Positions 61,801-64,000 of a stretch of DNA of 64,000 nt are shown in pieces. Within the stretch, counting starts at the first letter, position 1. Every line of letters starts with the position of its first letter. The position numbers and the translations under genes were made by a program. This DNA is from Strongylocentrotus purpuratus (taxonomy: Eukaryota > Echinodermata > Echinoidea > Camarodonta > Strongylocentrotidae). Location: contig NW_022145599.1 of NCBI RefSeq assembly GCF_000002235.5, positions 4,424,905 through 4,488,904 on the forward strand. Direction: 5' to 3'. A model generated the notes under the pieces. That model was not told where the DNA came from, ran no database searches, and saw only the letters and a program-made list of their open reading frames with translations.

Positions 61801-63584
61801 AAATACATAGAGTTTGTATGCATGAGCCCCCTATTAAATTTGGGGGAGTGGGGTTGACAATTATAATTTTGGGGCCTATATGAACCATGTGACTGTTAGC
61901 TGTCAAGCCTCGCTTGAATCATAAGCATTCAAACCAAACTATGTCATTCATCTTGATTCGAATATCTATACTATAACCATTCCAAGTACTTGGTTTTAAG
62001 TCGTAAAATGATATTAGCCATCAAGGCTTGTAACTCTCTTTTCCCCTTTTCTATTAAAGCCCATCCGTACTAGTTTGGCTAGGAGGGATTAGACCACTCA
62101 GGAAGGTCACTGACAGGTGGCTATCTCATCAACTCAGCTCTCAATTAACATAAGAAAAAGAGGATCATGAGGGACCAATGGTCACTGATTAGGCATTGTT
62201 TTCTATATAGAGGGAGCAAGTAGCTACAAGTAGTACAATGGGCCTTTAATAAAAAAAAATGCAATTAACACAAGACATGCCATACCAAGCCCTTTTTAAT
62301 GCACTGTCACGATCTGAATGAAAGCAAAAGAAAACAATTCAAAGAAAAGAAGTGAAGCGTTATGAAATTGAAACAGCTTTCAAGTTACACTTGACACTCC
62401 AGACTGTACTTTTGTCATATGTATGAATGAGACTTCACATCATTGTACTTACAGTGTCTCTGTATGGTAAGAATTCAAATGCGATATCTTGCCATTCAAA
62501 CTTCATCTTCTCCATGGCCTTCTCAAGGGAGTACTCCTTGCTGGCAGCTGCTCCAACTTCTTCAAGTCTAGATGAAAGCGAAAATACAACAAATTGGTTT
62601 ACATTATTCCAAGTAAATCATTCTGAGAAAAGAAGTGAGTCAACACTTCTTAAATCAGGTTTATTAGAAAATGATTGTTACAAAAAGGTGTGAGAACACA
62701 TATTTCAATTACAGAAAATACAACAAATTTAGTATGATATAGCCGTTTGAATTATTTCATTCTGAGAAAAGAAGTGAAAGAAATTGAAGCATGTCTGAAA
62801 AGCACTTTGGGACATTATGAATGCTTGAAGTTTCATATAAAACCAGATTGTATTATCACAGAATGTGGAGCAACAGGGTATAAACTGCTGAAAAGGATGG
62901 CTCAAGACCGAGGAACTTGGAGAGACACTTGATATAGATTGGGTCCCTGAACCTGTCATAAACTGACAGATCACTATCGATGATGATGATTATCACCATC
63001 ATTATATCACGCTCAAAAAAAAAATCCACAATCCATATCTGGCACTTTTGATCTACTTCTAACACTTCTTAATCAGATTTATTAGAAAACGATTGTTACA
63101 AAAAGGTATGAGAATATATTACAGAATCATAATGCATGATTGTATGATGGTGTATACCATTCAATGTATTAGTAGTAACAAGCTGGGTAGAAATTTTCCT
63201 ACACTCATATCACCATCATCAAACTGTTCCATGGTAGAGTTTAAATTCAATCTCTCACCATCATATCAAGTTGACTAACTTCATGTTTTCAATCTTTTTT
63301 ACATAACAAGTAGAAATGCACCAAAACTTTTCAAAAGCAATTACATTTCATTACCCGAACAAATCCAAGTTAAAACCCTTAAATTCTGGAGAAATGTACA
63401 TCTATAGGTTAGTATTTTGGCAAATGTAAGAACTGCACTGTATGAATATTTTTGGACACAGCTTTTCTTTTCAAAGATGTATAAGAACTTACTGGTCACT
63501 CCATTTTGTTAGGCCAAGTTCCAGCATCTGAAGCAGGGATGTATCATTCTTAGGCTGGAGCTCAAAGCCAACAATGTCACTCAT
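19823..63584 (-). CDS. DNAH3: axonemal dynein heavy chain, DNAH3-like, 52 exons (N-terminus outside window)
   Basis: Seen: 52 exons with GT-AG introns join without a frame break into 9,474 bases, 3,157 residues plus TAG. Residues are numbered here from the first window codon. The linker is about 1-430. P-loops: AAA1 GPAGTGKT (471-478), AAA2 GDPMGGKS (752-759), AAA3 GPTGTGKS (1112-1119), AAA4 GIGGSGRQS (1474-1482). Walker B motifs: [25 protein letters not shown] and FLFSDNQI. The stalk coiled coils and microtubule-binding tip span about 1700-2040, then AAA5, AAA6 and the C-terminal domain. Known: this family powers ciliary and flagellar beating as single-headed inner-arm dyneins (DNAH3/7/12 class). 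The end [19 protein letters not shown] and the tail CQLDD, the AAA1 stretch and the AAA2 stretch fit DNAH3 better than DNAH7, as far as I can judge by memory. About 950 N-terminal residues are missing at the window edge. Confidence 0.9.
20894..21088 (-). mobile_element. TTAA-flanked MITE (family A), copy 1
   Basis: Begins TTAAAGCC and ends GGCTTTAA. The inside shares AGAGCTGATTTGATGAGATA and GAGGTCTAAT with copies at 26433, 54168 and 62054. TTAA target duplication and short inverted ends suggest piggyBac-type mobilisation (inference). Confidence 0.75.
21085..21214 (+). mobile_element. TTAA-flanked MITE (family A), copy 2, internally deleted
   Basis: It shares the TTAA at 21085-21088 with copy 1 and runs the other way to GGGGCTTTAA. 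It lacks the inner GAGATAACCACCTGTC segment. Together the two can form a hairpin with arms of about 100 bases. Confidence 0.7.
21286..21407 (-). CDS. DNAH3: DNAH3 window exon 51 (C-terminal domain)
   Basis: Encodes [20 protein letters not shown] and [17 protein letters not shown] is the C-terminal signature. Confidence 0.97.
21747..21835 (-). CDS. DNAH3: DNAH3 window exon 50 (C-terminal domain)
   Basis: 89-base exon: [20 protein letters not shown] and FYFTHSFLT, the [14 protein letters not shown] motif of the family; fixed by split codons on both sides. Confidence 0.95.
22141..22406 (-). CDS. DNAH3: DNAH3 window exon 49 (C-terminal domain)
   Basis: Encodes [32 protein letters not shown] and [18 protein letters not shown]. 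Shows the classic QE--R-N-L and W---SYPSLKP motifs. Confidence 0.98.
22407..23360 (-). other. dynein intron between window exons 48 and 49
   Basis: Contains a GATGAC-type microsatellite near 22495-22565; I see nothing else recognisable. Confidence 0.6.
23361..23489 (-). CDS. DNAH3: DNAH3 window exon 48 (C-terminal domain)
   Basis: 43 whole codons: [12 protein letters not shown], then a Gly-rich loop and [17 protein letters not shown]. Confidence 0.95.
23538..23735 (+). mobile_element. tRNA-derived SINE with internal Pol III boxes
   Basis: The head reads TAGCTCAGTCGGTAGAGC (A-box-like) and GGTTTGAAACC (B-box-like), then the shared body GCCCTTTGGTAAGGCATTGATC. It looks like a tRNA but lacks a sound cloverleaf and a 3' end, so it is a SINE and not a tRNA gene. 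Located in the intron before window exon 48. Confidence 0.8.
24102..24255 (-). CDS. DNAH3: DNAH3 window exon 47 (C-terminal domain)
   Basis: Encodes [20 protein letters not shown] and [23 protein letters not shown] is family-wide. Confidence 0.97.
24791..24954 (-). CDS. DNAH3: DNAH3 window exon 46 (C-terminal domain)
   Basis: Encodes [55 protein letters not shown] is a near-universal dynein signature. Confidence 0.97.
25416..25559 (-). CDS. DNAH3: DNAH3 window exon 45 (AAA6/C-terminal domain)
   Basis: 48 whole codons: [40 protein letters not shown]. Confidence 0.98.
26231..26337 (-). CDS. DNAH3: DNAH3 window exon 44 (AAA6)
   Basis: Encodes [19 protein letters not shown] and [25 protein letters not shown] is conserved throughout the family. 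Confidence 0.95.
26433..26637 (+). mobile_element. TTAA-flanked MITE (family A), copy 3
   Basis: Full-length at about 205 bases, TTAAAGCCCATCTGCACTAG to GTGGGGCTTTAA, in the intron between window exons 43 and 44. Confidence 0.8.
26670..26911 (+). mobile_element. tRNA-derived SINE, degenerate head
   Basis: The body CCTTTGGCAAGACATTAATC, ATTTGCCACTCTCTACCC and GGGTACCGG is followed by GCGCTATATAAATTTC. It shares the body with copies at 33774, 47475 and 58368. Confidence 0.75.
27001..27570 (-). CDS. DNAH3: DNAH3 window exon 43 (AAA6, largest exon)
   Basis: 570 bases. It contains [53 protein letters not shown] and [19 protein letters not shown], all strong AAA6 signatures, and ends [17 protein letters not shown]. 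It begins inside an Asn codon, so the in-frame Met-like start seen in a raw scan is only a Val codon. Confidence 0.98.
28174..28331 (-). CDS. DNAH3: DNAH3 window exon 42 (AAA6 lead-in)
   Basis: Encodes [19 protein letters not shown] and [19 protein letters not shown], the FLLTGG block of the D6 region. Confidence 0.96.
28493..28653 (-). CDS. DNAH3: DNAH3 window exon 41 (AAA6 lead-in)
   Basis: Encodes [20 protein letters not shown] and [23 protein letters not shown]. Ends in a split Lys. Confidence 0.96.
29027..29091 (-). repeat. tandem copy of the 3' end of DNAH3 window exon 40 with splice donor
   Basis: Read on the - strand it encodes the same 20 residues as exon 40's end ([11 protein letters not shown] onward) and ends with CAG/GTAAGT, a stronger donor than exon 40's own GTAAGC. 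The three differences within the copied codons are all synonymous third positions. It has no matching exon start, and extension from exon 40 into it meets a TGA four codons past the first donor. Confidence 0.85.
29108..29269 (-). CDS. DNAH3: DNAH3 window exon 40 (AAA6 lead-in), with a duplicated 3' end
   Basis: 54 whole codons: [38 protein letters not shown] and [10 protein letters not shown] second copy of the last 20 codons with its own donor lies 76 bases downstream (29027-29091). Confidence 0.96.
29788..30054 (-). CDS. DNAH3: DNAH3 window exon 39 (AAA5-AAA6)
   Basis: 89 whole codons: [32 protein letters not shown] and [17 protein letters not shown], the buttress coiled region. Confidence 0.97.
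30405..30427 (+). repeat. C homopolymer tract
   Basis: A run of about 18 C bases near the donor side of window exon 38; on the - strand it is a G run and could form a quadruplex in the pre-mRNA. Confidence 0.75.
30459..30563 (-). CDS. DNAH3: DNAH3 window exon 38 (AAA5)
   Basis: 35 whole codons: [20 protein letters not shown] and [14 protein letters not shown], the [12 protein letters not shown] signature. A C homopolymer of about 18 bases follows the donor at 30413-30426. Confidence 0.96.
31180..31382 (-). CDS. DNAH3: DNAH3 window exon 37 (AAA5)
   Basis: Encodes [15 protein letters not shown] and [20 protein letters not shown] with ILLKQTF. Confidence 0.97.
31434..31580. mobile_element. fold-back MITE with TTTCACAAAGCC ends (family C)
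   Basis: Left end TTTCACAAAGCC, right end TTTTGTGAAATGCCCCC; inner GATAACCAATCAGAAGCAGG. It is nearly the same as 51717-51865. Confidence 0.75.
31883..32084 (-). CDS. DNAH3: DNAH3 window exon 36 (AAA5)
   Basis: Encodes [20 protein letters not shown] and [16 protein letters not shown], the AAA5 core. The final Gly is split. Confidence 0.97.
32617..32973 (-). CDS. DNAH3: DNAH3 window exon 35 (stalk coiled coil 2 to AAA5)
   Basis: 119 whole codons: helix CC2 with [20 protein letters not shown], then [15 protein letters not shown] and the AAA5 start [20 protein letters not shown]. Confidence 0.97.
33552..33663 (-). CDS. DNAH3: DNAH3 window exon 34 (microtubule-binding domain end)
   Basis: Encodes [17 protein letters not shown] and [20 protein letters not shown], the A-GLC-WV signature at the base of the stalk tip. 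Confidence 0.96.
33774..34015 (+). mobile_element. tRNA-derived SINE
   Basis: Head TGGTATAGTGGTTCATTCACCG with B-box-like GGTTTGAATCCC, then ATTTGCCACTCTCCACCC body and GAAGCGCTAAGAGC tail. In the intron between window exons 33 and 34. Confidence 0.75.
34038..34108. repeat. short fold-back element (family with the TTCTGGCTC core)
   Basis: Arms TTTGAAGCCAGAGGGACATTA and TTAACGCCCATCTGGCACCAAA in inverted orientation. Confidence 0.65.
34182..34399 (-). CDS. DNAH3: DNAH3 window exon 33 (microtubule-binding domain)
   Basis: Encodes [36 protein letters not shown] and [19 protein letters not shown]. It forms much of the stalk tip that docks on the microtubule. Confidence 0.97.
34450..34575. mobile_element. 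TA-flanked MITE (family B), truncated copy
   Basis: Contains AAGACTGCTCAGGGGAGACC and GTGGTCTTTATAGGCAGG and CAGGTTTCAATGAGAAAC, but lacks a clear right end. Confidence 0.6.
34916..35083 (-). CDS. DNAH3: DNAH3 window exon 32 (stalk CC1, distal)
   Basis: 56 whole codons, alanine-rich helix with [20 protein letters not shown] and PSDISMVKS, leading into the microtubule-binding domain. Confidence 0.96.
35743..36028 (-). CDS. DNAH3: DNAH3 window exon 31 (stalk coiled coil 1)
   Basis: Encodes [20 protein letters not shown], then a Glu/Lys/Gln-rich helix with heptad spacing ([19 protein letters not shown]), the ascending stalk helix CC1. Confidence 0.97.
36439..36593. mobile_element. TA-flanked MITE (family B)
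   Basis: CAGTCAAACTTGTCTATAGC to GCAGGTTTGACTG, with TA on each side. CAGT ends and a TA duplication are the Tc1/mariner pattern (family knowledge). Confidence 0.8.
36711..36844 (-). CDS. DNAH3: DNAH3 window exon 30 (AAA4 to stalk)
   Basis: Encodes [20 protein letters not shown] and [13 protein letters not shown]. Too short for an open-frame scan to show; it is fixed by phase (ends GA, completed to GAG). Confidence 0.94.
37404..37571 (-). CDS. DNAH3: DNAH3 window exon 29 (AAA4)
   Basis: 56 whole codons: [40 protein letters not shown] and TIDWFQ. Confidence 0.97.
37739..37764 (+). repeat. poly-A tract
   Basis: A run of about 26 A bases in the intron between window exons 28 and 29; no mobile-element body is evident next to it. 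Confidence 0.85.
38148..38333 (-). CDS. DNAH3: DNAH3 window exon 28 (AAA4 Walker B)
   Basis: 62 whole codons: [10 protein letters not shown], Walker [14 protein letters not shown] and [19 protein letters not shown]. Confidence 0.96.
38640..38800. repeat. ATCAATAACAAGTTACAACA dispersed repeat
   Basis: The core CTTTTATCAATAACAAGTTA, ACTGTTATAAGCTAATGAAG recurs at 34745-34860 and 60700-60760. Confidence 0.6.
39053..39155 (-). mobile_element. SINE fragment abutting the donor of window exon 27
   Basis: On the - strand it begins GTATTCTATATTTGCCACTC right at the exon edge, then CCCAGGTGTAGTAAATCGG, the SINE body. Compare GGCATTAATCTACATTTGCC of other copies: the first intron bases themselves may be SINE-derived. 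Confidence 0.7.
39156..39280 (-). CDS. DNAH3: DNAH3 window exon 27 (AAA4 P-loop)
   Basis: Encodes the AAA4 Walker A (G)IGGSGRQS and [19 protein letters not shown]. Its donor AAG/GTATTC is weak and lies at the edge of a SINE fragment (39053-39155). Confidence 0.95.
39803..40026 (-). CDS. DNAH3: DNAH3 window exon 26 (AAA4 lead-in)
   Basis: Encodes [39 protein letters not shown] and [13 protein letters not shown]. It ends in the first Gly of the AAA4 P-loop. Confidence 0.97.
40380..40493 (-). CDS. DNAH3: DNAH3 window exon 25 (AAA3-AAA4 link)
   Basis: Encodes [31 protein letters not shown]. It is bounded by split Arg codons on both sides. Confidence 0.94.
40978..41139 (+). mobile_element. SINE-like element, 3' part with (ATT)n tail
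   Basis: Starts CAGCTGGAATGCTCCCCAAG, then AAAGCGCTTAGGCAC and GGCGCTATATAAAAGC; near-identical start to 16550-16710. In the intron before window exon 24's donor side. Confidence 0.75.
41204..41436 (-). CDS. DNAH3: DNAH3 window exon 24 (AAA3)
   Basis: Encodes [20 protein letters not shown] and [28 protein letters not shown] is conserved in all axonemal dyneins. Confidence 0.97.
42172..42357 (-). CDS. DNAH3: DNAH3 window exon 23 (AAA3)
   Basis: 62 whole codons: [20 protein letters not shown] and [11 protein letters not shown], the sensor I region of AAA3. Confidence 0.96.
42814..42977. mobile_element. TA-flanked MITE (family B)
   Basis: CAGTGATACCTGTATACAAAG to CGCTACGACTG with TA on both sides, in the intron before window exon 22's reading (upstream on the + map). 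Confidence 0.75.
43109..43292 (-). CDS. DNAH3: DNAH3 window exon 22 (AAA3 Walker B)
   Basis: Encodes [14 protein letters not shown], the Walker [11 protein letters not shown], and [14 protein letters not shown]. Confidence 0.97.
43790..43870 (-). CDS. DNAH3: DNAH3 window exon 21 (AAA3, small exon)
   Basis: The 81-base exon encodes [20 protein letters not shown] and [18 protein letters not shown] is the AAA3 signature and both ends are split Arg codons, so the phase check is strong. Confidence 0.94.
44280..44437 (-). CDS. DNAH3: DNAH3 window exon 20 (AAA3 P-loop)
   Basis: Encodes [17 protein letters not shown] and the AAA3 Walker A GPTGTGKS (44321-44344), a regulatory nucleotide site. Ends in a split Arg. 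Confidence 0.96.
44767..44892 (-). CDS. DNAH3: DNAH3 window exon 19 (AAA3 lead-in)
   Basis: 42 whole codons: [18 protein letters not shown] and IPAGAK. A TA-flanked MITE (44929-45096) begins about 36 bases upstream of its acceptor. Confidence 0.94.
44929..45096. mobile_element. TA-flanked MITE (family B)
   Basis: CAGTGAAATCCATCAGAC to CCCTAAAGACTG with TA on both sides; it lies 36 bases upstream of the acceptor of window exon 19. Confidence 0.75.
45370..45510 (+). repeat. CT-rich microsatellite
   Basis: CTCT units for about 140 bases; on the gene strand a GA-rich tract starting about 15 bases past the donor of window exon 18. Confidence 0.9.
45524..45685 (-). CDS. DNAH3: DNAH3 window exon 18 (AAA2-AAA3 link)
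   Basis: 54 whole codons: [19 protein letters not shown] and [11 protein letters not shown]. The intron past its donor begins with a long GA tract (read as CT on the + strand, 45370-45510). Confidence 0.95.
45902..46181. mobile_element. MITE with perfect 26-base terminal inverted repeats
   Basis: Left end 45902-45927 (GGGGAGTGTTTCACAAAGAC and on) equals the reverse complement of 46156-46181 without a mismatch. No coding sequence is inside. In the intron between window exons 17 and 18. Confidence 0.85.
46318..46457 (-). CDS. DNAH3: DNAH3 window exon 17 (AAA2-AAA3 link)
   Basis: Encodes [20 protein letters not shown] and [12 protein letters not shown], then a Ser/Gly/Glu-rich loop ending SSQQ. 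The loop length varies between orthologues. Confidence 0.93.
46458..47164 (-). other. dynein intron between window exons 16 and 17
   Basis: Contains the G36 homopolymer at 46809-46844; otherwise nothing recognisable. Confidence 0.6.
46809..46844 (+). repeat. poly-G tract of 36 bases
   Basis: Uninterrupted G run followed by GGAGGAGGGGG. On the gene strand it is poly-C. Homopolymers this long are prone to length errors in assembly. Confidence 0.9.
47165..47411 (-). CDS. DNAH3: DNAH3 window exon 16 (AAA2)
   Basis: Encodes [31 protein letters not shown] and [26 protein letters not shown] is a family-wide signature. Confidence 0.97.
47475..47750 (+). mobile_element. tRNA-derived SINE, near full length
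   Basis: Head TAGTCCAGTGGTTTAAGCAC and B-box-like GCTTCGATCCC, body GCCCTTTGGCAAGGCATTAATC, tail GGCGCTATATAAATGCC. About 64 bases upstream of the acceptor of window exon 16. Confidence 0.8.
48251..48381 (-). CDS. DNAH3: DNAH3 window exon 15 (AAA2 Walker B)
   Basis: Encodes [29 protein letters not shown] and LDDNKK. The acidic FDGPVDA is the AAA2 Walker B region. Confidence 0.95.
48888..49225. mobile_element. GTTGGCAGGTAT-end repeat (family D), unfilled copy
   Basis: Contains CATTCGCACATGCAGCGGCA, AATACGCCGGTAAATCTG and AAACAAGCTTAATTGGCTTA and ends GGGTTGGCAGGTATG. At GCTTAATTGGC it lacks the 500-base insert present in the copy at 57184. Confidence 0.7.
49257..49479 (-). CDS. DNAH3: DNAH3 window exon 14 (AAA2 P-loop)
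   Basis: Encodes [14 protein letters not shown] then the AAA2 Walker [10 protein letters not shown] (49414-49437), and [20 protein letters not shown]. The P-loop keeps G-GGKS as in the DNAH3/7 group. Confidence 0.96.
49661..49810 (+). repeat. 14-base minisatellite
   Basis: About 10-11 units of ATATTTCATTGTCT, with GTCT/CTCT variants. The 14-base period is not a multiple of three, so all frames stay open with a 14-residue peptide pattern; not a gene. Confidence 0.9.
50516..50668 (-). CDS. DNAH3: DNAH3 window exon 13 (AAA2 lead-in)
   Basis: 51 whole codons, [20 protein letters not shown] to WFITKIIE. It was too short for a simple open-frame scan but is clear by family match and by phase. Confidence 0.94.
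50880..51400 (+). repeat. three-unit repeat with TGACCTTTGACCT and a terminal hairpin
   Basis: Units of about 150 bases recur, with TGACCTTTGACCT at 50907-50919, 51058-51070 and 51201-51213. It ends in GGACGGACGGACAACC and a hairpin AATGCCTCCGGCTAC / GTAGCGGAGGCAT. Confidence 0.8.
51483..51541 (+). repeat. C-run followed by A-rich tract
   Basis: About 14 C then A runs broken by GG; low complexity. Confidence 0.85.
51717..51865. mobile_element. fold-back MITE with TTTCACAAAGCC ends (family C)
   Basis: GGGCCCGTTTCACAAAGCC to TTTTGTGAAACGCCCCC; inner GATAACCAATCAGAAGCAAG. It ends about 18 bases from the donor of window exon 12. Confidence 0.8.
51883..52176 (-). CDS. DNAH3: DNAH3 window exon 12 (AAA1/AAA2)
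   Basis: 98 whole codons: [38 protein letters not shown] and [13 protein letters not shown] foldback MITE ends about 18 bases past its donor (51717-51865). Confidence 0.96.
52516..52806 (-). CDS. DNAH3: DNAH3 window exon 11 (AAA1 Walker B)
   Basis: 97 whole codons: [20 protein letters not shown], Walker B ACFDEFNR with the catalytic Glu, then [19 protein letters not shown]. The stretch [19 protein letters not shown] is one of the parts that point to DNAH3. Confidence 0.97.
52985..53515. mobile_element. possible inverted-end element (GCTGCCAACATTTG ... GGTTGGCACCTCTGAG)
   Basis: Short inverted ends bracket about 500 bases with repeated AATTAGTACT and CACCTCCAAAATTA units. The ends resemble family D. 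No coding content. Confidence 0.5.
53976..54084 (-). CDS. DNAH3: DNAH3 window exon 10 (AAA1 P-loop)
   Basis: Encodes [12 protein letters not shown] and the AAA1 Walker [10 protein letters not shown] at 54015-54038, the main ATPase site of the motor. All key residues (G, K, T) are present. Confidence 0.97.
54168..54365 (-). mobile_element. TTAA-flanked MITE (family A), copy 4
   Basis: TTAAAGCCACACTGCAC to AGTGCAGATAAGCTTTAA, reverse orientation, in the intron before the AAA1 P-loop exon. Confidence 0.8.
54944..55178. mobile_element. TA-flanked MITE (family B), degenerate
   Basis: CAGTGAAATCTGTGTATAAAG to AAGCGAGTCTGACAG; ends about 12 bases from the donor of window exon 9. Confidence 0.6.
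55191..55389 (-). CDS. DNAH3: DNAH3 window exon 9 (linker to AAA1)
   Basis: Encodes [19 protein letters not shown] and [20 protein letters not shown], which starts AAA1. The donor lies within about a dozen bases of a MITE end (54944-55178). Confidence 0.95.
55390..56356 (-). other. dynein intron between window exons 8 and 9
   Basis: No repeat family of this window and no coding sequence recognised. Confidence 0.55.
56357..56471 (-). CDS. DNAH3: DNAH3 window exon 8 (linker end)
   Basis: Encodes [20 protein letters not shown] and LTVIDVH. It ends one base into an Ala codon. It is followed on the right by the introns that hold the nested repeats. Confidence 0.95.
56587..56757. mobile_element. 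near-perfect fold-back element of about 170 bases
   Basis: GGGCCCAAATTCACAAAGGAG ... CTCCTTTGTGAAATCGGGCC; arms of about 75-80 bases (ACCTAGGTTTATGTG and its inverse, GACCAAGGTTTGTCTG and its inverse) leave almost no loop. Confidence 0.85.
57184..58060. mobile_element. GTTGGCAGGTAT-end repeat (family D), copy with nested insertion
   Basis: Ends CATACCTGCCAAC and GTTGGCAGGTATG are inverted repeats. The inside matches the copy at 48888-49225 (CACGCAGCGGCAGTGTAAC) but is split by the insert at 57404-57903. Confidence 0.75.
57404..57903. mobile_element. 500-base TTAA-flanked nonautonomous element nested in family D
   Basis: Inverted ends of 19 bases, AGGTAATACAAAGTTTTGG (57404-57422) and its exact reverse complement (57885-57903). 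TTAA occurs directly on both sides (57400-57403, 57904-57907). The paralogous unfilled site GCTTAATTGGC is at about 49062-49072. No transposase frame inside. Confidence 0.85.
58101..58307 (-). CDS. DNAH3: DNAH3 window exon 7 (linker)
   Basis: 69 whole codons: [12 protein letters not shown], then [20 protein letters not shown]. The acceptor AAAG before GGTATG was chosen over a nearer CAG because only it keeps the conserved VEKWL segment and the phase. Confidence 0.9.
58368..58571 (+). mobile_element. tRNA-derived SINE, headless
   Basis: Starts at GTCCTTTGGCAAGACATTGA, then AACCCAGGTGATGTAAATCG and GGTACCTGGCAGG; ends in (ATT)n. About 60 bases upstream of the acceptor of window exon 7. Confidence 0.75.
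59023..59224 (-). CDS. DNAH3: DNAH3 window exon 6 (linker)
   Basis: Encodes [19 protein letters not shown], then CFEGI and a KVYPAKAR end. A TA-flanked MITE begins only about 20 bases upstream of its acceptor (59245-59417). Confidence 0.95.
59245..59417. mobile_element. TA-flanked MITE (family B)
   Basis: CTGTCAAACCTGTCTATAGC to CCAGGTTTTACTG with TA on both sides; it begins about 20 bases upstream of the acceptor of window exon 6, so it overlaps the expected branch-point region. Confidence 0.8.
59732..59868 (-). CDS. DNAH3: DNAH3 window exon 5 (linker)
   Basis: Encodes [20 protein letters not shown] and [13 protein letters not shown]. The Arg codon is split with the next exon. Confidence 0.95.
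60360..60400. repeat. ATG/CAT microsatellite
   Basis: TCATCATCATCAAAGG followed by GATGATGATGATGATGATG, an inverted pair of trinucleotide runs. Confidence 0.85.
60459..60638 (-). CDS. DNAH3: DNAH3 window exon 4 (linker)
   Basis: 60 whole codons. It carries [33 protein letters not shown] and the MPEEGRKF block, hallmarks of the DHC_N2 linker family. Confidence 0.96.
60688..60834. mobile_element. fold-back MITE related to family C
   Basis: CCTGTTTCATCAAACTTGAT ... GGCTTTGTGAAACGGGTCCC with GCTTCTGATTGGTTG inside, in the intron between window exons 3 and 4. Confidence 0.65.
61159..61290 (+). repeat. GA-rich microsatellite region
   Basis: GAGA and GAAAGA units; the Ser/Leu/Phe-rich open frame on the other strand is low complexity. 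Confidence 0.85.
61378..61494 (-). CDS. DNAH3: DNAH3 window exon 3 (linker)
   Basis: 39 whole codons. It contains [20 protein letters not shown] and SPFVKPFE, the conserved dynein linker segment that precedes the W-E-KL block. Confidence 0.94.
61640..61765. repeat. fold-back element with ATCCTAATAACAAGTTTACC arms
   Basis: ACAAGTTTACCGACATCCCATTG pairs with CAATGGGATGTTGGTGAACTT, bracketed by CACAAACTC and TTTTATGAAACACTGCCC. In the intron between window exons 2 and 3. Confidence 0.65.
62054..62249 (+). mobile_element. TTAA-flanked MITE (family A), copy 5
   Basis: TTAAAGCCCATCCGTACTAG to AATGGGCCTTTAA in the intron between window exons 2 and 3. Confidence 0.8.
62453..62567 (-). CDS. DNAH3: DNAH3 window exon 2 (linker region)
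   Basis: Completes a split Gln, then [21 protein letters not shown], the well-conserved AASKE block before the linker, and ends with FLPYRDT in phase 0. Confidence 0.93.
62568..63492 (-). other. dynein intron between window exons 1 and 2
   Basis: Contains two copies of an approximately 45-base sequence, CACTTCTTAAATCAGGTTTATTAG near 62644 and CACTTCTTAATCAGATTTATTAG near 63062, both followed by AAAACGATTGTTACAAAAAGG-like bases; nothing else recognised. Confidence 0.6.
63493..63584 (-). CDS. DNAH3: DNAH3 window exon 1 (linker region)
   Basis: Residues 1-30 plus two bases. It reads [17 protein letters not shown]. The exon happens to begin with ATG, but an acceptor AG sits directly before it and the family has many residues upstream, so this is an internal exon and not the start. 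Confidence 0.88.
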
Positions 63585-64000
63585 CTGTAAAATAAGATTA
63601 AAAATTCAAATTATGAGGTATTAAACATATAAATATGAAATGTATATGTGATTGGAAATTATTATGATCAACTAACAAACTCTACAGTATATCACTCAAT
63701 ATTAAGGCATGTTACATGAATTATAAAGGATCTTTTACAATATCTTTTACTTTTACCATACCTTAGCCTGGAAATAGTACTGTAAAGAGGCAGGCCTATA
63801 TTTTAATTGTGTAACTTGTCTCATTTTGATATCATATAAGTAATCTCTACCAACAGAAGAATGACAAATATTGGACTAAGAATAACCCAACATTTAAGTC
63901 TGAACCCCCAAATTTTGAAAGTTTTACATAATGCAATTGCACCCAGGCTGTCAAAAGTACAATCTACACCCCTTCCAAAAAAGCTAGTGTGAAGCCGTCA
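63585..64000 (-). other. dynein intron at the right edge
   Basis: Intron upstream of window exon 1; no exon seen. The gene continues beyond the window. Confidence 0.7.

Noticed and set aside
63582..63584. ATG at the start of window exon 1 as the dynein start codon
   Set aside because: It directly follows an acceptor AG and the family has a long N-terminal tail upstream.
1..64000. CRISPR arrays, operons, phage or bacterial defence systems
   Set aside because: The window is intron-rich animal DNA; tandem repeats found lack the spacer-repeat pattern.

Overview
This is a eukaryotic genomic window: AT-rich, intron-dense and full of repeats, with no operons and no bacterial-style coding. Both genes, the tRNA-derived SINEs and the many short inverted-repeat elements fit an invertebrate deuterostome. 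The repeat style resembles sea urchin DNA most, but the species is an inference and cannot be proved from this sequence alone.

Layout. From 1 to about 12 kb the + strand carries the last four coding exons of a fringe-type glycosyltransferase gene (a Notch modulator). Its upstream exons lie outside the window, a 7.4-kb intron separates its last two exons, and its stop codon is at 10738-10740. From about 12 to 19.8 kb there is AT-rich, apparently non-coding DNA between two genes that face each other tail to tail. From 19823 to 63584 the - strand carries the 3' three-quarters of an axonemal dynein heavy chain gene, best matched to DNAH3 (inner-arm, DNAH3/7/12 class). I resolved 52 coding exons. 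All have GT-AG introns and compatible phases, and they join into one open frame of 9,474 bases (3,157 residues plus a TAG stop). The missing N-terminal part, roughly 950 residues if the length is usual for DNAH3, lies beyond the right-hand edge.

The dynein part runs from the linker through AAA1-AAA4 with their P-loops, then the stalk with its microtubule-binding tip, AAA5-AAA6, and the C-terminal domain. Nothing in it looks broken.

The two genes have no known functional link. Fringe acts in the Golgi on Notch EGF repeats; DNAH3 acts in cilia and sperm flagella.

Most of the interest is in the introns. They hold at least five copies of a TTAA-flanked MITE, a TA-flanked MITE family that often sits beside splice sites, a 500-base element nested inside another repeat whose unfilled paralogue is also in the window, long fold-back elements, and tRNA-derived SINEs. 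One SINE fragment abuts and may supply a dynein splice donor. A 76-base tandem copy of one dynein exon end, with its donor, differs from the original only at synonymous sites. I found no previously unknown multi-gene system here.
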